Shown in pieces: positions 1-8,268 of a DNA stretch of 60,223 nucleotides. The number at the start of each line of letters is the position of its first letter. Position 1 is the stretch's first letter. A program made the position numbers and the translations under genes. Source of the DNA: an uncultured Clostridia bacterium (GTDB lineage: Bacteria > Bacillota > Clostridia > TANB77 > CAG-508); the NCBI GenBank assembly GCA_944386415.1, contig CALXAY010000008.1, positions 1-60,223 of the forward strand. Direction: 5' to 3'. Under the pieces are notes generated by a model, which had not been told where the DNA came from, made no database searches, and saw nothing but the letters and a program-made list of their open reading frames with translations.

Positions 1-399
1 TCTTTTTATATCTTTATCATTTGTATTAATAGGTATTTTACAATTTTGATAATTCGTTTTATCATTTTTGTTAATAGTGTATCCACAATTTTGATAATAC
101 CTGTTCATAACTTCTTCTAAAGGTATTATTTGTCTATTTTCTATTTCTTTTGAATTTGATTTATACTTCATATTTACTTTTATATAATTCTTTTTCCTTA
201 AAGAATTAATTATTCTTGATATACTTACCACTGTTACATTTAAGATGTCTGAAAAATAATTGTTAGTTGCAAAACAATGTCCTGTGTCTTTACTTAAATA
301 TAAAATCATAGAAAGTATAATTTTTTCTTTATCTGATAATTCTTTATTTATTAGAATTTCGACTGGTATCCATAATCCTTTTAAATCTGATTTGTTCAT
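1..399 (-). CDS. Helix-turn-helix (HTH_36-like) protein, C-terminus beyond window edge
   Basis: The frame is open from an ATG at 399 to the window edge (133 codons, no stop), behind a good GGAG ribosome site. The N-terminal ~90 residues read like the winged-helix domain of phage and plasmid replication-initiation or DnaD-type proteins: a start like MNKSDLKGLWIPVEIL, then LSDKEKIILSMILYLSK and a helix-turn-helix around NYFSDILNVTVVSISRIINSLRKKNYI. After it comes a short tandem motif, YQNCGYTINKNDK followed by YQNCKIPINTNDK, typical of the variable linker in such proteins. Its function is inferred from this fold only. With the adjacent toxin-antitoxin genes it suggests the end of a mobile element. 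The C-terminal part cannot be assessed. Confidence 0.6.
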   Translation of the reverse strand, partial: MNKSDLKGLWIPVEILINKELSDKEKIILSMILYLSKDTGHCFATNNYFSDILNVTVVSISRIINSLRKKNYIKVNMKYKSNSKEIENRQIIPLEEVMNRYYQNCGYTINKNDKTNYQNCKIPINTNDKDIKR

Positions 400-421
400 T
401 TTATTTCACATCATCTCCTAT

Positions 422-452
422 CAAAAAAAGACTAAGTATTTATACTTAGCCT
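422..452 (-). terminator. Terminator after higA/immA
   Basis: Stem CTAAGTAT/ATACTTAG (432-439 with 442-449) with a 2-nt loop. It is followed on the minus strand by seven T residues, and it lies just after the HigA-ImmA stop and before the HTH protein start. Confidence 0.75.
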
Positions 453-468
453 TAAAATTTGATACTTA

Positions 469-1560
469 CTATATTTTCTCTTTCCATTCATATTTCAATT
501 TATAGTTATTTAATTTCGTATAAGGTATATATTTTTCCTTTTGTAATCTTCCTATCACCATATAAGGTGGTATATTTTGTTTTTTTGAAAATTTAATAAT
601 TGATGTAACAGAAAAATCTCCCTTGCTTGTAAACTCCTTATAATCTTTTTTATCTATAATCATACTACTAGCAACATTATCTGCTTTTTCTTCTATTTCA
701 CTATCTATTGCTGTAAAATCTATAAACTTTTGTTTAATATCTCCATTTATTATATGTGCAATTTCATGAAATACAGTAAACCAAAAAATATCAGCATAAA
801 CTCCTCTTATTGTAACGCATAAAATAATTTTTTTATTTTCTGTTTGTTTAATGAAACCTTGAACTGGAGCCCCTGTAAAATTTCTAATTACACAAAAAGC
901 AATTCCACATTCTGCAAATAATTCTTCTAAATCTTTTTGAAAATTTTTAGAATTGTTCATAATATTTTTTATTTCGTATACTTTATTTTTTAATTTTCCT
1001 ACATCTAATTCTTGGCCAATCTTTATCTGTTCAGTTCTTAATTCACAGATTCTTTGCCATGCAAAAAGGACATATGGATCTACAGTACAATTAGTTCTTG
1101 CCCTGTAAGCTGCATTGTATGAAACATTTAAAATATTAGTTAAATTACTTACTCTTAATATTTTTCTTAACTCAACAATTTTTGATACTTCACTTAATTT
1201 ATCTTCTAAAAAATTAAATTTAACTAGATATTTAATTATATCTTTTAACTGCTTTAAAATGTCGATTTCTTCTTTAGATATTTCATTCATCTCTTTATAC
1301 TCTAATAACTCTTTATCATAGTTTGCTTGTAAATTAATCCAAAAACTAGAGTCTATTCCTAGTGCATATTCTAATTTTTTAGCAAATGCAATAGATATAG
1401 GCTTTTCACAATTAACTATTGTACTTATATGTTTTTCAGTAACACCACATCTTGCCGCTAATTCTTTTTGGCTCATTTCCCTATCATCTATTATATCTTT
1501 TAATGTTTCACCTGGATGTATAATAAAATCACGGGATAAGCCAGTTTTCTTTGCTACCAT
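469..1560 (-). CDS. HigA-type antitoxin fused to ImmA/IrrE metallopeptidase
   Basis: 363 aa. Residues about 12-80 form a HigA-type Xre helix-turn-helix: HPGETLKDII, then SQKELAARCGVTEKHIS, then the HigA hallmark GIDSSFWINLQANYD. The C-terminal half is an ImmA/IrrE zinc peptidase domain with HEIAH at residues 265-269. Known relatives are antitoxins or repressors that neutralise the linked toxin and autoregulate. The peptidase part suggests regulated cleavage, as in ICE and phage ImmA. It starts inside the end of the upstream toxin gene (32-nt overlap), the usual higBA toxin-first order. The pair lies beside a phage/plasmid-like gene, so it is probably part of an accessory element. Whether the peptidase acts on its own HTH or on another repressor is unknown. 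Confidence 0.88.
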   Translation of the reverse strand: MVAKKTGLSRDFIIHPGETLKDIIDDREMSQKELAARCGVTEKHISTIVNCEKPISIAFAKKLEYALGIDSSFWINLQANYDKELLEYKEMNEISKEEIDILKQLKDIIKYLVKFNFLEDKLSEVSKIVELRKILRVSNLTNILNVSYNAAYRARTNCTVDPYVLFAWQRICELRTEQIKIGQELDVGKLKNKVYEIKNIMNNSKNFQKDLEELFAECGIAFCVIRNFTGAPVQGFIKQTENKKIILCVTIRGVYADIFWFTVFHEIAHIINGDIKQKFIDFTAIDSEIEEKADNVASSMIIDKKDYKEFTSKGDFSVTSIIKFSKKQNIPPYMVIGRLQKEKYIPYTKLNNYKLKYEWKEKI

Positions 1561-1873
1561 GATAATCCTCCACTCCTTTTATAATTATAGTATCACATAC
1601 TTTCAGCATTTCTATACTTAAATTTTCACATACAGGTTCTACTATTAACCTTTCGTTTGCAGTTACCCTAATGCCATATTCTCCTTGATGATTTCCTGAC
1701 AATGGGTGTGGTTTGCCCAATCCTAAAGATAAAAAAATACCAAAATTATTTGATGCTTTTAAATTATCTATATGCTTTTTTATAGTTTTTGTCTTCTCTT
1801 TTCCAATTTTCTTTTGTAGATAAGAAAAATCTTCAAAATATTTCTCAATTTTATCAGTATATTGAATTTGCAA
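1529..1873 (-). CDS. HigB/RelE-type toxin of a type II toxin-antitoxin pair
   Basis: 114 aa. The sequence fits the HigB/RelE family: KYFEDFSYLQKKIGKEKTK, a GLGKPHPLSGNHQGEYGI segment and a RLIVEP strand. Members are ribosome-dependent mRNA interferases. The only start available is TTG at 1873, because an in-frame TGA lies two codons upstream; the ribosome site before it is weak. The gene ends inside the HigA-ImmA gene, so the two are translationally coupled. Assignment to a TA module is firm from gene order and both families. The exact target is inferred from the family. Confidence 0.85.
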   Translation of the reverse strand: MQIQYTDKIEKYFEDFSYLQKKIGKEKTKTIKKHIDNLKASNNFGIFLSLGLGKPHPLSGNHQGEYGIRVTANERLIVEPVCENLSIEMLKVCDTIIIKGVEDYHGSKENWLIP

Positions 1874-1952
1874 TCTTCACGCCCACTTTCTTACCTAGTT
1901 GGTTAATTATTTATAGTATAACTCATTATTTTAACAAATTCAATAGTTTTTA

Positions 1953-1990
1953 TAAAAAAATTGCAAACTTTTACATCTGCAATTATTTTT
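1953..1990 (-). terminator. Terminator downstream of the amidase stump
   Basis: AATTGCA/TGCAATT stem (1959-1965 with 1978-1984) with T runs on both sides, so it could work on either strand. On the minus strand it follows the amidase remnant. Confidence 0.55.
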
Positions 1991-2014
1991 TTAAAGGAAT
2001 AGTTACTTTTTTAA

Positions 2015-2225
2015 TTAATGCAGTACGCAAACCCCTTCATCAGGAGAACCGATGTCCTGCATCTAATATTACTGTTTTTCCTGATACTGGTGTTGCTGTT
2101 GTTTCAGTTGTTTCTTTTAGTAAATTATTATTTTGATTTTTTATTATACTACAAGAAAAAGCAAACAAAGAAATTAACAAAAATCCTAATATAATTTTTA
2201 TTCTTTTTTGATTTATCACAAACAT
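2015..2225 (-). pseudogene. N-terminal remnant of N-acetylmuramoyl-L-alanine amidase (CwlD-like)
   Basis: A lipoprotein-type leader (residues 1-26, ending LISLFAFSC) is followed by a Thr-rich linker and KTVILDAGH, the entry motif of Amidase_3 peptidoglycan amidases. The zero frame stops after GHRFS. Skipping one C of a CGG codon (2049-2051) restores the expected GHGSPDEGV. That frame stops after CVLH at 2015, so the catalytic domain (normally about 170 aa more) is missing. The ribosome site AGGTGA and ATG at 2225 are intact. The gene looks truncated by insertion or deletion at about 2.03 kb, exactly where the accessory TA region begins. Confidence 0.65.
2049..2051 (-). other. In-frame CGG at a frame break (amidase stump)
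   Basis: Reading GGA CAT CGG breaks the conserved GHG. Reading GGA CAT (C) GGT TCT CCT restores GHGSPDEG. This is one of four such sites in the window. Confidence 0.7.
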
Positions 2226-2286
2226 AAATAATCACCTAAATAATATTTAATATAATTTATATTCTATTTTTTATTTTTTTATTATA

Positions 2287-3984
2287 TTACTTTTCCAAAC
2301 TTACTTTTTTTACATCTTCTATCTTTTGTAATTTCTCTATTATTTGTTTTAAATCTATTTTTGCTTTCTTCTCTACTGTAAGTTTTATTCTTGCTTTTTC
2401 ATCTTTTACATCTGCTTCTAAACTTTCTATATTTATCTTATTTTTAGTAAATGTATTTGCTATTTCTAATACTAAATTTTTTCTATCTTTTGCAAGTATT
2501 TCAAAAATTTTTTCCTCATTTTCTTTTGGTTTATTTTTATTTAATAACTTAACTATTCTTGTTTTAGCTTTAGCAGTTTTTACATCTTTTAGCCATTCTT
2601 CTTGAAAATTTGTTTTATTTTTACCAACTTCTATTTCTACTATATCTCCATTTTTTAATTTAGTTATAAATGGCATTGGTATACTATTTATTATACATCT
2701 TTTTATATGATCTCCAATTTCTTGATGTATTCCATAAGCAAAATCTATTGCAGTTGAATTTTTCGGAAGAACTTTTATATCACCTGCAGGTGTAAATACA
2801 TAAACTTCATCATCTAAGATTTCATCTTTTAATGTTTCCAAAAATCCTTTTGGATTTTCAATTAAATGTTCTACTTCTAAAATATCTTTAATCCCTGATA
2901 AATTCTTTTCAAACATTTCTTCTTTATTTTTAGCTTTATCATACATCATATATGAAAAATAATTCGTAATACCATATTTATCTATTTTATTCATTATATA
3001 ACTACAAATTTTTGTCTCAAACACCACTCCATTTTCTCCTAATAATATTTCATGTATTGCTTGGTACATATTATTCCTAGGCATTGCTATATAATCTTTA
3101 AATGTGCCAGGAATTATGGAATATATAGTATTTAAAATTCCTAATATTCTATAACATTCCGCTTTTCCTTTTGTTATTATTTTTATTACAAATAAATCTT
3201 TTATCTCACCTATATTAATATTTTTATCTCTCATTTTCTTATATATGTTAAATAAATGTTTTGTTTCTATTTTTACATTAGCAAGTATCCTTTGTCTTCT
3301 TAGTTCTGATATTATTCTATTTCTTGTTTTTTCTAATAACATTTTATTTTTATTTAAATTTTTTTCTATTTCTTTTTTTATTTTTCTATAATCTTCTGGA
3401 TGTAAATATTTAAAAGCTCCATCTTGTAGTTTCCTTTTCATATCATACATTCCAAGTTTATGTGCAATCGGTGCATATAATTCTATTGTCTCTTTACTAA
3501 TTGCAATTTGTCTATCTCTTCTTAAATATTTCAAAGTTCTAACATTATGAAGTCTATCTGCTAACTTTAATATTATAACTCTAATGTCTTTTTCCATTGC
3601 AATAAACATCTTTTTATAGTTTTCTACTTGTGCTTCTTCTGCCGTTTTAAACAATTTACTTAATTTAGTTACTCCTTCTACAAGTGTTGCTATGTCTTCT
3701 CCAAAACTCTCTTTAATATCTTCATATGTTGCTTTTGTATCTTCAACAACATCATGAAGAAGTGCAGCACATATTGTCGTTGTATCTAACCCTAAATCTG
3801 CCAATATGTATGCTACATTTAATGGATGTATTATATAAGGCTCTCCTGATTTTCTTTTTTGATTTCCATGCATTTTTAAAGCATATGAATATGCTTTTAC
3901 TATTGTATTTTTATCAATAGTCTTATTTTTTATCCTTGCTTTATAAACAACATTTTTAATAGTTATATCTTTTGTATTATTCAT
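2287..3984 (-). CDS. SpoT/Rel-like (p)ppGpp hydrolase with degenerate synthetase domain
   Basis: 565 aa, shorter than the ~730 of full Rel. The N-terminal HD hydrolase is intact: H53, H77-D78 in LLHDVVEDT, and KLADRLHNVRTL (D143), the manganese and alarmone-hydrolysis residues. The following RelA_SpoT synthetase region keeps D263 and YQAIH (307-311). It has lost key basic residues: the GRPKH substrate loop reads IETKH (239-243), the AIR strand reads VIK, and EVQIRT reads ETKICS. TGS (about 395-455) and a C-terminal ACT domain (about 490-565) are present, and the zinc-finger stretch between them seems absent. I infer a mainly hydrolytic enzyme that clears alarmones in the cytoplasm. It follows the radical SAM gene by 9 nt, so they are probably cotranscribed. 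Confidence 0.85.
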   Translation of the reverse strand: MNNTKDITIKNVVYKARIKNKTIDKNTIVKAYSYALKMHGNQKRKSGEPYIIHPLNVAYILADLGLDTTTICAALLHDVVEDTKATYEDIKESFGEDIATLVEGVTKLSKLFKTAEEAQVENYKKMFIAMEKDIRVIILKLADRLHNVRTLKYLRRDRQIAISKETIELYAPIAHKLGMYDMKRKLQDGAFKYLHPEDYRKIKKEIEKNLNKNKMLLEKTRNRIISELRRQRILANVKIETKHLFNIYKKMRDKNINIGEIKDLFVIKIITKGKAECYRILGILNTIYSIIPGTFKDYIAMPRNNMYQAIHEILLGENGVVFETKICSYIMNKIDKYGITNYFSYMMYDKAKNKEEMFEKNLSGIKDILEVEHLIENPKGFLETLKDEILDDEVYVFTPAGDIKVLPKNSTAIDFAYGIHQEIGDHIKRCIINSIPMPFITKLKNGDIVEIEVGKNKTNFQEEWLKDVKTAKAKTRIVKLLNKNKPKENEEKIFEILAKDRKNLVLEIANTFTKNKINIESLEADVKDEKARIKLTVEKKAKIDLKQIIEKLQKIEDVKKVSLEK

Positions 3985-3993
3985 AATTTTCTC

Positions 3994-5046
3994 CTATCCA
4001 TATCTTCTTTTTTCTGAATAGTAACGACATACATTATGTACCATTTTATTATTTAATAAAAATTCTCTTCCTTCTTTTTTTATAGACATATCTTTTACTT
4101 TATTATCTAAACATTTACTACAAACCATACAATTATTCCTTTCATTATTTAAAATTCTTGGTTCTTCCTTTTCCAAATCAAATGTAAAGTCTTCCATTAC
4201 TTCTGATAAAACAGGACAAAATGTAGCTTTTAACCCATCTTCTTGCATCCATACTTGAAGCCCTCTTCCACCATTTTGACAGTAGACTTTATTTTCTTTA
4301 CTATATATCTTCCACTCTTCATCATCTAAAAATATTTTAGGGGCTTTTATTTTTAGATTTTTCCTTATTGCTAAACGGTTTATTTCCTTTACAATTTCCA
4401 TCCATTTTCTTGGGATTACATGATTTAAGGGAATATCTCTTCCTTGCAAGGATTCAAAACTTCCTGCATGAAAAGTAAACCATTCTATTCCAACTTTTGA
4501 ATAAAATTCTATTATATCTTTATAATCTTCTTGATTTATCTCCCATATAGTTGGTTGTATCTTTACTGTTATCCCTTGAGTTAAGCAATATTTTATTGCT
4601 TCATTTATTTCATCTAGATTTATTTTATTATTTCCTTTCAAGTATTTTAGTTTCTTGTTATCCATTGTGTCTACACTATAACTTATATAATTAATATTGC
4701 TACTTTCTATCCCTTCTGTTAGTCTTTTTATTACTTCCACTCCTTTAAATCCTGATGTTGAAAACATTACTTTTTTTCCTTCTTTTATAAATTTTTTTGC
4801 AGCCCTATTACAAAATTTAGTATCTACTGATACATCTGGATTTCCTAATATATATGCATTCTTAAGATTAGGTAATTTTTCTATTATAATTCTTATTTGC
4901 TCTAAATTTCCTTGATAACTTTTATGTTTTTTTCCAAAACTTTCTTGAGTACAACCTATACAAGAACAATTGCAACCTTTTTTTCCAAATGTTCCTGTAT
5001 ATAATGTTAGTTCCTCAACATTTTTTAATAAATTGACCTTGTCCAT
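3994..5046 (-). CDS. Radical SAM protein with C-terminal Cys-rich (auxiliary cluster) domain
   Basis: 350 aa. Near residue 25 a CX3CX2C motif (within KKGCNCSCIGCTQES) ligates the radical SAM 4Fe-4S cluster. The (beta/alpha)6 barrel follows with ILGNPDVS, STSGF and SVDT strands. The C-terminus carries a further Cys set (YCQNGGRG, TFCP, CMVCSKC, HNVCRYY) resembling a SPASM/twitch auxiliary-cluster domain. Such enzymes often modify peptides or carry out unusual oxidations. No precursor peptide is visible nearby, so the substrate is unknown. It is upstream of, and likely cotranscribed with, the SpoT-like gene. The start has a good AGGAGG site. Confidence 0.8.
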   Translation of the reverse strand: MDKVNLLKNVEELTLYTGTFGKKGCNCSCIGCTQESFGKKHKSYQGNLEQIRIIIEKLPNLKNAYILGNPDVSVDTKFCNRAAKKFIKEGKKVMFSTSGFKGVEVIKRLTEGIESSNINYISYSVDTMDNKKLKYLKGNNKINLDEINEAIKYCLTQGITVKIQPTIWEINQEDYKDIIEFYSKVGIEWFTFHAGSFESLQGRDIPLNHVIPRKWMEIVKEINRLAIRKNLKIKAPKIFLDDEEWKIYSKENKVYCQNGGRGLQVWMQEDGLKATFCPVLSEVMEDFTFDLEKEEPRILNNERNNCMVCSKCLDNKVKDMSIKKEGREFLLNNKMVHNVCRYYSEKRRYG

Positions 5047-5109
5047 AAAAACCTCCTAAACATTTTCTTGTACTAGTTTATGAACGTCTTTTATATTTTA
5101 GAACAAAAA

Positions 5110-5150
5110 AATAAAAAGACTTTAGCTTTTATAATCACTAAAATCTCTTT
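5110..5150 (-). terminator. Probable terminator after the GGDEF gene
   Basis: Imperfect dyad with TTTAG/CTAAA arms and flanking AAAGA/TCTTT. T-rich DNA follows on the minus strand, downstream of the diguanylate cyclase stop. Confidence 0.45.
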
Positions 5151-5174
5151 ACTTACTCATATTTTGTTTTTATA

Positions 5175-6098
5175 TTATTTCCTTCTATCTATTGCATAAC
5201 TGCTTCCCATAACAGATTTTGCAGCATGTTTTACCTGTGCTCCTACTTCACCTATTTCTAGAATATTATTAAATCTTCCTTTATCTGCTACTACAACACC
5301 TATTGATACAGAAGTCAAAGGAAATTGTTCTATTATCCCTTTTCTATTTGCTACTTCTATATATCCTTTTTCAACATCTTCTTCATTAAAGTATTGCAAA
5401 ACCTTATTATCAAAATTAGATATTATACTCTGACATAATTTTTCACAATTAGTCCCTGGTACAATTGCAACGAAATCGTCTCCTCCTATATGACCAACAA
5501 ATGTATTTTCTAGTTCATTACTATTAACCAAGCTCACTATTGTATCTGCTGTAAACTCTATTATCTGGTCTCCTTTTAAAAATCCATATACATCATTATA
5601 AGCTTTAAAGTTATCTAAATCTACATATAATACTGAAAAAGCTTCTCCCCTTCCTATTCTCTTCTTTAATTCTGCATGTATTTGTACATTTCCTGGAAGC
5701 CCTGTTAACGGGCTTACCCTTCTATTACTTGAAAGAAGTCTATTTAAATTCTTTACTGTATAATATAAATATTGTTCATCTACTGGTTTTTTTATAAAAT
5801 ACTCTACTGATTCTCTTAAAATTCTTACTCTATGCTCTCTACTTCTCTTAGATGATACTACAATAACTGGAGTTATTGTGTTATCCTCATCTTTTCTAAT
5901 TTTTCTACACAAATCTATTACATCTCTATCTATTGCATCTTCGTTTATTACAATTAAAGATGGAATATTTTTAAGAGCTAAATCTATTTGCCCTGTTTTT
6001 ACACTAATAAATTTGTATTCTGGATCTTTTCTAAATAATTCTCTAAAGATTACAATTGAAGAATCATCATCATCTATAATATATATCTCTTGTACCAT
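5175..6098 (-). CDS. Diguanylate cyclase with receiver-like domain
   Basis: 307 aa. Residues 1-120 fold as a CheY-like receiver (YIIDDDDSS acidic patch, K103 in FIKKP). The phospho-acceptor position at the end of beta-3 is Asn52 (LIVINED) instead of Asp, so classical phosphorylation is unlikely. Residues 125-307 form a GGDEF domain with LTGLPG at 131-136, the metal Asp in YVDLDNF (D160) and the signature HIGGDDF (GGDDF at 205-209), an active-type variant. Predicted role: cyclic di-GMP synthesis in the cytoplasm under a non-phosphorylation signal. No c-di-GMP effector is adjacent. Confidence 0.85.
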   Translation of the reverse strand: MVQEIYIIDDDDSSIVIFRELFRKDPEYKFISVKTGQIDLALKNIPSLIVINEDAIDRDVIDLCRKIRKDEDNTITPVIVVSSKRSREHRVRILRESVEYFIKKPVDEQYLYYTVKNLNRLLSSNRRVSPLTGLPGNVQIHAELKKRIGRGEAFSVLYVDLDNFKAYNDVYGFLKGDQIIEFTADTIVSLVNSNELENTFVGHIGGDDFVAIVPGTNCEKLCQSIISNFDNKVLQYFNEEDVEKGYIEVANRKGIIEQFPLTSVSIGVVVADKGRFNNILEIGEVGAQVKHAAKSVMGSSYAIDRRK

Positions 6099-6152
6099 TT
6101 ATTTACTCCTTTACATTATTTGTTTTATTATATACAAATCTATTTATATTTT

Positions 6153-6965
6153 TCAAGTATTTTTATCCTTATTTTCGTTATTTTTAACTATTTTTTTCAA
6201 TTCAATTTTCTTATTTAAAATTTCTCTAATCTCTTTAGTATCTATAGCTGGGAATGCCTTTTTTAATCTGTATACATTTTTGTATAATCTAAGAATTATT
6301 TTATTTCTTTTTTCATTTAAATCCTCAACTATTTTTTGTATATTTTCAGTTATATCTAGCTTTTCCGCAGCATTTTTATATTTTTCTTTTGATATTTCTT
6401 TTAATCTTTCTTTTATTTCATTATTTAACTCTTCTATTCTTTCTAATGTAGATTTTATTCCTTTAACTTTAACAATACTTGTAATAACATCAACTACAAA
6501 CACTAGACTTAATATTCCTACCACAAAATATAACAAATCTATGTTTATTTTTTCCACAATATCTTGCATAAATGGATGAATATATTTAACAAAAACGACT
6601 CCTAATACTCCCCAATATATTGAATTAGATAAACAAATTCTCCCTTTAAAATTAATTTTATGGTCAGAATAATCCCAATATTTGGTGTGGAATATTTTTT
6701 CTAATAATGCACCAACAATATATTCCCAAAATGTTAACACAACTACTGAACTAACAAATAATAAAATAATATTATTTGAAATCTTACTTAATATTGTTAT
6801 CATTATAATTGCACCAAATCCATATATTGGACAAATTGGCCCTTTTAAAAATCCAGTATTTATTATTTTCTTTTCCATTATTGATCTAAATATAGATTCC
6901 ATAACCCATCCTAAAAATGAGTAAATAAAGAAATCTGTTAATAACAAAAATAATTTTTCTTCCAT
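6153..6965 (-). CDS. Polytopic membrane protein, CmpB-like putative ABC-transporter type IV family
   Basis: 270 aa. The first ~165 residues contain about five hydrophobic segments with the family hallmarks FLGWVMESIFRS and NTGFLKGPICPIYGFGA. These identify the clostridial family named putative ABC-transporter type IV (CmpB). The C-terminal 100 residues are a charged, probably coiled-coil cytoplasmic tail (ELNNEIKERLKEISKEK). No ATPase partner is adjacent and the transported substrate, if any, is unknown. It has its own ribosome site (GAAAGG) immediately downstream of a terminator. Confidence 0.7.
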   Translation of the reverse strand: MEEKLFLLLTDFFIYSFLGWVMESIFRSIMEKKIINTGFLKGPICPIYGFGAIIMITILSKISNNIILLFVSSVVVLTFWEYIVGALLEKIFHTKYWDYSDHKINFKGRICLSNSIYWGVLGVVFVKYIHPFMQDIVEKINIDLLYFVVGILSLVFVVDVITSIVKVKGIKSTLERIEELNNEIKERLKEISKEKYKNAAEKLDITENIQKIVEDLNEKRNKIILRLYKNVYRLKKAFPAIDTKEIREILNKKIELKKIVKNNENKDKNT

Positions 6966-6979
6966 GCTTTTCCTTTCAA

Positions 6980-7006
6980 AAACCTCCTACAAATTGTAGG
7001 AGGTTG
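6980..7006 (-). terminator. Terminator between the Ig-like protein and CmpB-like genes
   Basis: Strong stem AACCTCCTACA/TGTAGGAGGTT (6981-6991 with 6995-7005) followed by T residues on the minus strand. Confidence 0.75.
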
Positions 7007-7010
7007 TATT

Positions 7011-7967
7011 TTATTTATTTACCATTACTTTCTTTGTTGTACTTACTCCATCCTCATTGAAAACTGTTATTTCTAATCTATTTTCACCATCTTGTATTGG
7101 ATATGGAATTTCTATTTGCTTTCTTTGCTCTACATCTGGTATAGCTTTATCACAATATACTACTCCTGGAGTTCCATCATTTAACACAAATTCTATTCTT
7201 TGTATTCCTGATTCATCTGAAGCTTTTATTATAAAGTTTGATGAACCATCTGTCGTTACTTCTACCGTTGGTCTTGTGACTCCTTTCACTTCTTGTTTTT
7301 TCGTTTCCATAGTATTGTTAACATCCACAATTGAAACTGTTAAAGTATGTTGTCCCATTGGTATTTCGATTGAATATTCTACTTCTATATTATTTATATC
7401 TACTTTTTGTTCTTCTTCCTCATCCCATCTATATGTCATATATGAAAGCTCATTCTTTCCACTTGCAATAACATTTAAATTACTTCCGTCTAATTCAAAC
7501 TCAATACTTATATCTCCTTGTTTTGTATATTGTCTAGAATAATTTGTCTCTTTGCCTTCTTCATCAACAGCATATATATTTAATGTATTCTCTCCTGTTG
7601 GAATCTCTATTGTTTGATTTATACTCTTCTTTCCTTCTGCTTCTAATTCCACTATTTCATCATTGTTCCAATTATATGTTACTCTTTGTAGAGGACTATT
7701 ATGACTTATTTCTATTTCTAATTGTGTTTCTGAAATTTCCTTAACCGAAATAGTTGGTTTTGCTTGACTATTTCCTGTTTGAGAACCTTGATACATAGAA
7801 TATGATCCACTACCTATCATTATCATCCCAAAAACTATTAATACAATAGCAAAAAACCTAACAATCTTTTCTATTTCTATTACTCCTCCACTACTATTTC
7901 CCATAGTACTTTTTGACTTTTTATCTTTTTTTGGTTTTGGAGGTTCTACACTTAATATTTGGTTCAA
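7011..7967 (-). CDS. Membrane-anchored protein with three Ig-like repeats
   Basis: 318 aa. A Lys/Pro/Ser-rich cytoplasmic head (about 35 aa) is followed by one transmembrane helix, FFAIVLIVFGMIMIGSGSY, and three extracellular beta-rich repeats of about 80 aa. Each repeat carries a Y-x-W-(N/D) strand (TYNWNND, TYRWDEE) and a closing pattern like IEIPTGENTLNIYAVDEEG, IEIPMGQHTLTVSIVD, IPYPIQDGENRLEITVFNEDG. These resemble bacterial Ig-like or fibronectin-like adhesive modules. There is no enzymatic motif. It is probably a surface structural or sensory protein with the N-terminus inside. Function is otherwise unknown. Confidence 0.65.
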   Translation of the reverse strand: MNQILSVEPPKPKKDKKSKSTMGNSSGGVIEIEKIVRFFAIVLIVFGMIMIGSGSYSMYQGSQTGNSQAKPTISVKEISETQLEIEISHNSPLQRVTYNWNNDEIVELEAEGKKSINQTIEIPTGENTLNIYAVDEEGKETNYSRQYTKQGDISIEFELDGSNLNVIASGKNELSYMTYRWDEEEEQKVDINNIEVEYSIEIPMGQHTLTVSIVDVNNTMETKKQEVKGVTRPTVEVTTDGSSNFIIKASDESGIQRIEFVLNDGTPGVVYCDKAIPDVEQRKQIEIPYPIQDGENRLEITVFNEDGVSTTKKVMVNK

Positions 7968-8217
7968 AAATCTTCACCTCTTTTGTTCATTATGCAAAAA
8001 TTATATCATAGGATATTTGAAATGTAAAGTAAAAATATTTTCAGTAAAAGGCTAAAAAAGTCTATAAATAGCACTATTAAGTTCTTTTGTTAACTTTGTG
8101 AAAATATGATAAATTATATATTTTTTAGATTCTATCTTAGTTTAAATTATAGATTTTTAACATTGCATTACCATTGCATTAAAATTGCATTAAATTAATT
8201 ATTTTTACAAAACAAAA
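7968..8217. other. Intergenic region upstream of the Ig-like protein gene
   Basis: About 250 bases with no plausible gene. The only structure I see is a short direct repeat: ATTGCATTA-like units three times at about 8161-8196. Confidence 0.5.
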
Positions 8218-8262
8218 ATAGCTGTAACTATTGTAATATAAAGGTTACAGCTATTAATATTT
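8218..8262 (-). terminator. Terminator of the rpsF-ssb-rpsR operon
   Basis: Long stem AATAGCTGTAAC/GTTACAGCTATT around a TTATATTACAATA-type loop, followed on the minus strand by TTTTTGTTTTG. Confidence 0.8.
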
Positions 8263-8268
8263 TATTTT

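Noticed and set aside
2040..2225. Functional 61-aa lipoprotein
   Set aside because: The C-terminus is the entry motif of an amidase domain, so a truncated gene is more likely.
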